This document shows, in pieces, positions 58,026-64,000 of a DNA stretch of 64,000 nucleotides. The notes beneath the pieces were generated by a model. It ran no database searches and was not told the origin of the DNA. It worked only from the letters and a program-made list of their open reading frames with translations. A program made the position numbers and the translations under genes. The stretch's first letter is position 1. Every line of letters begins with the position of its first letter. The stretch lies in the NCBI RefSeq assembly GCF_001524445.2, contig NZ_CP013418.1, forward strand, positions 124,001 to 188,000, written 5' to 3'. Origin of the DNA: Burkholderia savannae. Lineage in GTDB: Bacteria; Pseudomonadota; Gammaproteobacteria; Burkholderiales; Burkholderiaceae.

Positions 58026-58748
58026 CGGGGCTGGCCGCCCCGGCGCAGGACGGGCGACGACGAGGAGACGACGCGCGCGCGTGCGTGCGGGCGTGCGGGA
58101 AAGGCTTGACAACAGCCGCTTCGGCGCGCAGCGGGATGGCGAGGGCAACGGGGGGCGGCGTCGGCGGCGATGCGCTTTCGCCGCGTGCGCGGGCGTGGCG
58201 AAGCACGGCGCGCGCGGCGCGGCGAAAGCGCATGCCGGGCGTCGGCGAGGCGTGCCTTGCGCGGCGCGCGAACGCATCGCGCAAGGCACGAGGCGCGTCG
58301 AATCTGTCGCGCTGCGGCCTGGTCAAAGCGGCTTGCGCATCCTAATTTAAGAATACGCATCGCCGCGATTGGCCGTGATTCGTCGCGATTCGAACGAGAC
58401 GAGGAAAGGCAAGACGAATATCGGCAAACGGCGCTGAAACCGGCCGACGGCAGCCGGTTTGGACCGGCCGGGTTTTCCGATCGCGCACCGGCGAATCACC
58501 GGCGAATCCGGCTGTCGAGCCTTCGCTGCCGACGAAGCGAAGCCGCTAATTGAGCCGGATGAAATGCCGGATCGGATTGGCGCGGCGATGTCGACGCGCG
58601 CCGGTCGCCGGATGCGTGCCGCATCCGGCGCGAAAACGCGGCGCGGACGTCGCGTCGCCTCGCCGACGAGCGCGTCGCGGCGGCGAAGCGCGCGTTCGTC
58701 CGTTCGACGGCATCCGCGCATTCATTTCACGAGCCGAGGAGAACTGCG
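58026..58748. other. Intergenic region with a long inverted repeat
   Basis: 720 bp between the P450 and the patatin gene. No gene. It contains the 13-bp-arm inverted repeat at 58251-58290 and, near 58340-58370, a short AT-rich patch that could hold a promoter for the patatin gene. Confidence 0.5.
58251..58290. repeat. Inverted repeat with 13-bp arms
   Basis: Perfect arms CGTGCCTTGCGCG / CGCGCAAGGCACG around a 14-base loop, about 225 bp behind the P450 stop. No T-run follows. It could end transcription weakly or be a mobile or palindromic repeat unit. Confidence 0.6.
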
Positions 58749-59750
58749 ATGGCCTTCAAGATTCTCAGTTGCGACGGTGGCGGCATCAGGGGATTGATCA
58801 CCGCCTTGCTCATTCAGGATCTCGATCGACGCAGCGGGATGCTTGCGAGGACGGACGGCTTCGCCGGCACGTCGACGGGCGGCCTGATCGCGCTCGCGCT
58901 TGCGCGCGGCGTGCCGATCTCGCAAGTCGTCGACGTCTACAGAAGGCGAGGCGCGGAGATATTCCAGGAGAACGGCGCGTGGCTCGAACAGAGGGCGGCG
59001 CTCGCAACGAACGCCGCGGCTGTCGACGCGCTGGCCGGGCCGGGGCTTCTCGCATGCAAGTACGTGAACACGGGGCTCAAACGCATCGCGCAGGAACTGC
59101 TGCGCGGCGGGGATCTGAGCGAGCTGCGCCGCCTGATCGTCGTCAATTCGGCGCGCTTGTGGGACCCGGCGATGCAGGGCTGGACCGCCTGCACGTTCTC
59201 GAACGCGAGCGGCAATGCATATCGCCACGTGAGTCTCGTCGACGCGGCGCTCGCCACGTCGGCCGCGCCTTCGTATTTTCCGCCGTACGAAGTGCCGCTG
59301 CTCGGCTATTTCGCGGACGGCGGCGTATTCGCGAACAATCCGTCGATGACCGCCGTCTCCGAGGCGCTCGCGAGCGGCCTCGGCGGCGACCTCGGCAATT
59401 TGCGCGTGCTGTCGCTCGGCACGGGCGTCAGTCGCGAGGGCGTTCGTCCGGACGCCGTCGGCGACCCGCTCGGATGGGGCGTGACGACATGGTTCTGGCC
59501 GTTCGCGAGCAACGGCGTACCGGCGGCGGCGCTGCTCGGGCTGACGTTCGATACGACGACGATGCTCGCGACGCAGCAGGCGGCGCAATTGCTCGGCGGA
59601 TGCTACCGGCGCGCCAATCTCGCGTTGGGCGATGCCGTGGAACTCGACGACTGGCGCATGGCCGCTCGGCTGGAGAACGAAACGCTCGCGTACATGGCGA
59701 CGCCCGAGTGGGAGAGCGTTTGCCAGTGGGTCGACGCGAACTGGCGTTGA
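58749..59750 (+). CDS. Patatin-like phospholipase
   Basis: 333 residues from ATG 58749, behind GAGGAGAA. The three patatin motifs are intact: oxyanion loop D-G-G-G-I-R-G-L near 8-15, nucleophile G-T-S-T-G-G with its Ser near 41, and the catalytic D-G-G in F-A-D-G-G-V-F-A-N-N-P near 190. These enzymes hydrolyse acyl chains from phospholipids through a Ser-Asp dyad. The compact form without a signal peptide resembles the CapV/plant-patatin branch; no partner nucleotide cyclase is adjacent, so a defence role is not supported. A free-standing metabolic or secreted lipase role is open. Confidence 0.92.
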   Translation: MAFKILSCDGGGIRGLITALLIQDLDRRSGMLARTDGFAGTSTGGLIALALARGVPISQVVDVYRRRGAEIFQENGAWLEQRAALATNAAAVDALAGPGLLACKYVNTGLKRIAQELLRGGDLSELRRLIVVNSARLWDPAMQGWTACTFSNASGNAYRHVSLVDAALATSAAPSYFPPYEVPLLGYFADGGVFANNPSMTAVSEALASGLGGDLGNLRVLSLGTGVSREGVRPDAVGDPLGWGVTTWFWPFASNGVPAAALLGLTFDTTTMLATQQAAQLLGGCYRRANLALGDAVELDDWRMAARLENETLAYMATPEWESVCQWVDANWR

Positions 59751-59857
59751 CGGCGTTGACGGCGTGCGCGGCGCGGCGCGCGGTGACGCGGCCGCGCGCC
59801 GTGCGGCGGTTCGCCATGCGCTCGGCGCGACCCGAATGATTCCGCGCGCCGTCGCCG

Positions 59858-60472
59858 TCACGCGTTGCCGAGCAGCGCCGCGATCGTCTCCGGCGACGGC
59901 AATTCGTAAGTTCGCCAAACCAGCTCGCCGCGCCGATCGATCATCTGCACCTGCGTGGCGTGATTGTCGAGACCCGTGCGGCCGCCGCCGAAGAACGCCT
60001 GCAGCGCGTCGACATCCTTCAGCCCGGGCGCGGCGGCGATCCAGCCGGGACGCGCGCCGAAGCGGGCGAGCCACGCTTGCATTCGCCGCGGCGTGTCTTC
60101 GAGCGGGCTGATGCTGAGCGACAGCAACTGGATGTCCGGCTTCGGATGCGGGCCGAGCAGCGTTTGCACGCGCCGGAACACGGCGCCCTGGATCGGGCAC
60201 GTCGACGAGCAGCCCGTGTAGAACAGCTGCAGCGCGGTAACGCGGCCGGCGAGCAGCGCGCGCAGGCGGGTTGCGCGGCCGTCCGCCGTGCGCAGCGGCA
60301 TGTCGGGCACCGGCACGGGCGGCGCGATCAGGCCGCCGTGATAGCCGCTTTGGCCGGCCGGCGGCCGTGCGCGTTCTGTCGCCGCGAGCGCGGGCAGCGC
60401 CGGCGCGAGCGATGCACCGAGCGCGGCGGCGAGCAGCGCGCGCCGTTGCATGTGGATTTCATCGGCGCTCAT
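59858..60472 (-). CDS. SCO1/SenC-family copper chaperone or thioredoxin-like protein
   Basis: 204 residues with a Tat/Sec-like signal (Q-R-R-A-L-L-A-A-A-L-G-A-S-L, cut after L-A-A). The thioredoxin fold has the SCO metal site C-S-S-T-C (Cys88, Cys92) in F-Y-T-G-C-S-S-T-C-P and a later His in D-N-H-A-T-Q-V near 164. SCO proteins hand copper to oxidases in the periplasm. The start overlaps the cytochrome gene by 14 bp, and the operon begins with a copper-radical-oxidase-like gene, so copper delivery to that enzyme is a sensible inference. Confidence 0.88.
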   Translation of the reverse strand: MSADEIHMQRRALLAAALGASLAPALPALAATERARPPAGQSGYHGGLIAPPVPVPDMPLRTADGRATRLRALLAGRVTALQLFYTGCSSTCPIQGAVFRRVQTLLGPHPKPDIQLLSLSISPLEDTPRRMQAWLARFGARPGWIAAAPGLKDVDALQAFFGGGRTGLDNHATQVQMIDRRGELVWRTYELPSPETIAALLGNA

Positions 60473-60926
60473 GCGGCGCCTCGTTCAGAAAGGTCCAGAG
60501 CGCGGTGCAATCGCGCTCGCCGATGCGGTAGCGCGGCATTTCGACATTGATCAATACGTAGGCCGGATCGAGCCCGGTGCGCAGCAGCGCGCAGAACGCA
60601 TCGCGATCGTAGCGGCTCGGCGGGCCGCCGCGCCGGCTCTGCAAATCGCCGAGCCACATGCGCGTGAGGCGCGGTGCAATCGAATTCGGCACCGCGGCGC
60701 CCGCGCCCGCCGCGTGACAGTTCGCGCAGCGCACGAGCGGCGCGGGCAGATCGCCGGGATGCATCGGCAGTCGCCCCTGCAGCCGCGCGTCGCCTCCGAA
60801 CAACGCACGGCCGCGCGCCGCGAGATCGTTCGCGTGCGCCGCGTGGCCGGGCCACGCGAGCGCAAGCACGAGCGTCAGCGCGAGTCCCGTCGATGATGCG
60901 CGGCGCGCGCGCTGTTCGCCGAGCAT
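60459..60926 (-). CDS. Periplasmic c-type cytochrome
   Basis: 155 residues from ATG 60926, two bases from the stop of the oxidase gene. A signal-like hydrophobic segment (G-L-A-L-T-L-V-L-A-L-A-W) precedes one haem site C-A-N-C-H at 67-71. A Met-containing stretch near the end (N-V-E-M-P-R-Y-R) may give the sixth ligand. It could take electrons from the oxidase or from SCO chemistry. Its place between a copper oxidase and SCO1 suggests a small periplasmic redox chain. Confidence 0.85.
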   Translation of the reverse strand: MLGEQRARRASSTGLALTLVLALAWPGHAAHANDLAARGRALFGGDARLQGRLPMHPGDLPAPLVRCANCHAAGAGAAVPNSIAPRLTRMWLGDLQSRRGGPPSRYDRDAFCALLRTGLDPAYVLINVEMPRYRIGERDCTALWTFLNEAPHERR

Positions 60927-60928
60927 CG

Positions 60929-63349
60929 TCACGAGATCCGGATCGACGTCGACACGCTCGGCACGCCCTGCGCGTTCAGCGCGAACAGCATGTAGTAGCC
61001 GGGCAGGACGATGCCGGGATCGGCGGGAATCGCGAGCCGGTAGCTCGTTGCGCCGGAGGACGTCATCGCGAGCGGAATGCGCCGCTGGTCGTTGTTCGTC
61101 GAATGCGTGACGGACGACAGGCGCATCAGCACGAACGACGTCACCGGCCCCTGCGTCGACACGCTGATCGACGCGCCGAGGCTCGCCGACGTCGGCGCCG
61201 ACACGATCGCCGGCCGCTGCGCCGGCGTGCCGTCGGCGTTGAGCAGGTACGGCGGCGTCAGGATCTCCGCGTTCAGGTGATTCATCGCGCAGCCGGCGCC
61301 GCACTGGCCGCCGCCGCCCGCGAACACGCGGCCGTCCGGCATCAGGATCGCCGTGCTGTGATAGGTGCGCGGCGTCTGCATCGGCTTGAGCAGATTGAAG
61401 CGCTGCGTCGCGGGGTCCCAGATTTCGGGAACCATGATCGCGGTCGTGTCGGTGAATGGCATCGGCACGCTCTGGCCGCCGATCATCACGATGTTGCCGT
61501 TCGGCAAGATCACGCTGTTCGCGAACGCGCGCTGGTAAGTCATGCCGTTCAGGCGCTGCACCGCCGCCGGCTGATTCGGCCCGCGCGTGATGTCGATCTG
61601 ATAGACCGAATTCGACGCGTAGGTCGTGACGCTGCCGTTCTGCTGATACGATTTCGCGCCGCCCGCTTTCAGGATCTTGCCGACGTCGTACAGCGACGCG
61701 GTGCCGTTGATGCTGAACGGATCGACGCCGCGCATGCCTGCCGACTGAATCGCGCCGCCGCCGTTCGTCGAGATCCAGTTCATCTGCGAGCTCGGCCCCG
61801 CATGGAACACGGTGCCGTTGCCTTGTGCGAACAGCCACAGGTGGTTGTCGCCGCGATAGATGCCCTGCGGGTCCGGGCCGACGATATTCGTCTCCGGCAC
61901 GCCGGGCAGCAGCGTCCACGCGCCGCCGTTCGTCCACACCTCGGCGGTCTTGCCGCCCTGGCCGCCGCTCCACGAGCCGCCGAGCGTGAGCACCGAGCCG
62001 TTCGACAGCAGCGTGTCGCCCTGATAGCCGCGCGCGATGTTCATCGTCGCCGCCGCGCTCCACGTGTTGCTCGACCAGTCGTAGAGTGTCGTCTTCGGGC
62101 TGCTGTCGCCGCCGTTCACGAGCAGCCGGCCGTCCGGTAGCATCGCGGTGCCGGGGCAGAACATGTCCGAGCCCGCCGACGTTTCGAGATATGGCGTCGC
62201 CTGATTCGTCGCCGGATCGAACACGGCGGTTTGCGTTTGCGTCGTCTTGCCGCCGACGTCGTTCTGAAAGCTGAACTGCTGATCCGCCGACCACATCACG
62301 AGCTTGCCGTTCGGCGTGTTCGCGAGGCCGATCGGATTGACGGGCAGCGGAATCACCGGGCTCCACGCGGACGGCAGCGTGACCGGGAACGACTGCGGCA
62401 GGCTGAGCGCGAACTGATCGTTGAGCGCGTTCGCGTCCTGGCACGGATACTGGATCAGTGGCGCGCCCGACGACAGCGAGCCGCCGCTCACGTTCGCGCA
62501 CATGCCGCTCGACACCGAGATCAGCCGGTACTTCGATCCGACGGGAACGACCGTCCATTGATCGTTGGTCTGCGCGTCGCCCTGACAGGGGTACTGAATG
62601 AGCGGCGTGCCGCTCGTCGTGTTTGCGCCGGACACGTTCAGGCATTGCCCGGTGCTTTGCGACACGACGTGATAGCCGCTGCCGGCCGGCAGCAGCGACC
62701 AGCTCGTGCCGCCCTGATTCGAGCATGCGCCCTGCACGACCGGCGCGGCGGCGGCCGTCGATCCGCCACTGACGCTCATGCAAAGATTGCTGCTCGCCGC
62801 CGCGACGTTGGTGAACGCGACGACGGGCAAGTACACGTTGAACTGGTCGTTGAGCGCGCCCGCGCTTTGGCACGGATACTGGATCAGCGCCGCGCCGCCC
62901 GCGCGCGATGCGCCGCTGACGTTCACGCACATGCCGCTCGACGCGGACACGATCCGGTAGCTCGAGCCGACCGCGACGATCGTCCATTGATCGTTGGTCA
63001 TGCTGCTGTTCTGACATGCATACTGGATCAGTTGCGTGCCGCTCGCGAGCGAGCCGCCGGGCACGTTCAGGCACAGGCCGCTGCCTTGCAGCACGATGTG
63101 ATAACGGCTGCCGACGGGGACGAACGACCACGTCGTGTTATTGAGGCCCGCGCACGACGTCTGCACGATGCCCGCGCCCGACGCGGTCGAGTTGCCGGCG
63201 GCGGACACGCACAGTCCGCTGTCCGCGCCGACGATGTCCGAATACGAGGCCGTGACGGCCGCGAGCGCGCCTTGCGGCAGCAAGAAGCCGGCGACCAATA
63301 AGCACAGCCAATATTGTGCGCGACGCCACGCGAATCGAAAGAAGTGCAT
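60929..63349 (-). CDS. Galactose-oxidase-like copper radical oxidase with ricin-type lectin domains
   Basis: 806 residues with a signal peptide (about 1-30, cut after A-L-A). Residues 31-315 are two ricin-B beta-trefoil units with repeated N-D-Q-W/F and C-x-N-V-S-G blocks. Residues 330-690 are a kelch propeller and 700-806 an E-set (DUF1929). Galactose oxidase active-site equivalents are all present: Cys398, Tyr442, Trp460, Tyr663, His664 and His749, with spacings (44, 18, 203, 86) almost equal to those of the fungal enzyme. It should oxidise alcohols of sugars to aldehydes with O2. First gene of an operon with a cytochrome and SCO1. Confidence 0.92.
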   Translation of the reverse strand: MHFFRFAWRRAQYWLCLLVAGFLLPQGALAAVTASYSDIVGADSGLCVSAAGNSTASGAGIVQTSCAGLNNTTWSFVPVGSRYHIVLQGSGLCLNVPGGSLASGTQLIQYACQNSSMTNDQWTIVAVGSSYRIVSASSGMCVNVSGASRAGGAALIQYPCQSAGALNDQFNVYLPVVAFTNVAAASSNLCMSVSGGSTAAAAPVVQGACSNQGGTSWSLLPAGSGYHVVSQSTGQCLNVSGANTTSGTPLIQYPCQGDAQTNDQWTVVPVGSKYRLISVSSGMCANVSGGSLSSGAPLIQYPCQDANALNDQFALSLPQSFPVTLPSAWSPVIPLPVNPIGLANTPNGKLVMWSADQQFSFQNDVGGKTTQTQTAVFDPATNQATPYLETSAGSDMFCPGTAMLPDGRLLVNGGDSSPKTTLYDWSSNTWSAAATMNIARGYQGDTLLSNGSVLTLGGSWSGGQGGKTAEVWTNGGAWTLLPGVPETNIVGPDPQGIYRGDNHLWLFAQGNGTVFHAGPSSQMNWISTNGGGAIQSAGMRGVDPFSINGTASLYDVGKILKAGGAKSYQQNGSVTTYASNSVYQIDITRGPNQPAAVQRLNGMTYQRAFANSVILPNGNIVMIGGQSVPMPFTDTTAIMVPEIWDPATQRFNLLKPMQTPRTYHSTAILMPDGRVFAGGGGQCGAGCAMNHLNAEILTPPYLLNADGTPAQRPAIVSAPTSASLGASISVSTQGPVTSFVLMRLSSVTHSTNNDQRRIPLAMTSSGATSYRLAIPADPGIVLPGYYMLFALNAQGVPSVSTSIRIS

Positions 63350-63780
63350 CTCCGCCTCGTCATATGTTTTTCCCGCGGCGTATTAAAAGTGGCCGAATCG
63401 GATTCGACTGTTCGGCGCATGACTGAATCGCGAATGGAATCGCGCGTTCGGTTGATCGTTCGCAGGCGCGGCGGCGCGGCGGCGTTCGGCGAACGGGAGC
63501 GCGGTGCGCGCGTCGATCTCGATCGGCGGGCGACAAGGATAAAAAGGGAAAAGCAACAAGCAACGAAGCCTGTTCCGGTCATAAATGGGAAAACCCGATT
63601 TCCCATTTCCGGCGTGAAATATCTGTTTAAATAATTCAGCCGACGCTGAAAAAATCCGAAATTCCGGGCCGCCGGGATTTCGCGATTTCGCGTGCCGCCA
63701 TTCGCGCGTTTTCCCTAGTGCATGAGAAGACGCGTCGTGCCGTTATCCAAGGAAAAAGAAAGATCGGGGACGAGGGCACC
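63350..63780. promoter_or_regulatory. Divergent region between the oxidase operon and the response regulator
   Basis: 430 bp. AT-richer patches at 63360-63410, 63535-63560 and 63610-63660 should hold promoters for the two divergent genes. No operator or consensus promoter was fixed, and no gene is seen. Confidence 0.45.
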
Positions 63781-64000
63781 ATGAGCGAACGCTTGAAAGC
63801 AAGCAGTCCTTCGATGTCGACAGAGCGCAACGAGTCCGCCGGGGAAGACGACGCACGGCCGGCGCGCGCGGCGAGCGACGCGCCCGCCGCGCGCGCCGGT
63901 CGTGCGGCTCGTCGACGACGAGCCGAGCGTGCTGTCGTCGCTCGAGCGCGTGCTTCGGCCGAAGCGCTACCGCGTGCTCACCGCCGACAGCGGCGACGCC
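63781..64000 (+). CDS. Response-regulator start, apparently frameshifted (partial)
   Basis: ATG 63781 opens a frame (M-S-E-R-L-K-A-S-S) that is Ala/Arg/Asp-rich. Receiver-domain sequence V-V-R-L-V-D-D-E-P-S-V-L-S-S-L-E-R-V-L-R-P begins at about 63896, but in another frame (+1), which has stops upstream and no good start. The receiver type (D-D-E-P, L-R-P-K-R-Y-R-V-L-T-A-D-S-G) resembles regulators with HD-GYP or diguanylate output. Either the gene carries a frameshift within the CG-rich run near 63885-63896, the base is misread, or translation begins at GTG 63902. The gene leaves the window. Confidence 0.5.
   Translation, partial: MSERLKASSPSMSTERNESAGEDDARPARAASDAPAARAGRAARRRRAERAVVARARASAEALPRAHRRQRRR

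Noticed and set aside
58749..59750. Patatin as effector of a CBASS-type defence system
   Set aside because: No cyclase or other defence gene next to it; neighbours are a P450 and a copper oxidase operon.

Overview
The window looks like a chromosomal segment of a high-GC betaproteobacterium, most likely Burkholderia and probably the B. pseudomallei / B. thailandensis group. The basis is third-position G/C codon use, a 16-strand-type porin with a C-terminal Phe, an Ala/Lys-rich histone-like HU protein, many short tandem repeats between genes, and gene types common in that group. Species is an inference; no search was run.

Layout. (1) 1-15.6 kb is a polysaccharide region: the end of a cupin gene, a minus-strand operon for an acyltransferase and GDP-D-rhamnose synthesis (acyltransferase, gmd, rmd), a plus-strand operon (secreted beta-propeller protein, Wzx-like flippase, double-domain glycosyltransferase), two more acyltransferase-3 genes, a 47-residue membrane protein and galU. 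(2) 15.6-23.3 kb holds a histone-like protein, a porin, a YihY/BrkB membrane protein, a small DUF-type protein and an M14 deacylase, separated by long gene-poor stretches with 8-, 9- and 6-bp tandem repeats. (3) 23.6-34.4 kb is a complete gas vesicle cluster. A plus-strand operon (gvpA, GvpC-like, gvpN, two unknown proteins, gvpF, gvpG, GvpA paralog, gvpK, GvpA paralog) is divergent from a minus-strand operon (unknown protein, sigma-54 activator, GvpH-like Hsp20, Cdc48-like tandem AAA ATPase, two GvpF/L proteins). The shared control region carries a good -24/-12 promoter and a 36-bp near-perfect palindrome. (4) 34.9-42.9 kb looks like a sulfur-amino-acid uptake and oxidation operon: GNAT acetyltransferase, two related solute-binding proteins, two flavin monooxygenases and a permease-ATPase fusion. 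(5) 44.8-54.1 kb is a selenocysteine unit: formate dehydrogenase with an in-frame UGA, its beta and gamma subunits, fdhE, selA, selB and tRNA-Sec. (6) 54.1-55.5 kb is the scar of an integrated element at the tRNA-Sec gene: an integrase fragment, an IS3-type transposase fragment and a broken iclR gene. (7) 55.6-64 kb holds a self-sufficient cytochrome P450, a patatin-like phospholipase, a lectin/galactose-oxidase-like enzyme with a c-type cytochrome and an SCO1 protein, and the start of a response regulator that appears frameshifted.

The strongest signals for follow-up are the gas vesicle cluster with its apparent sigma-54 control and unnamed members, the copper-radical oxidase operon (active-site residues at galactose-oxidase spacing), and the compact selenocysteine unit whose tRNA gene has served as an integration site.
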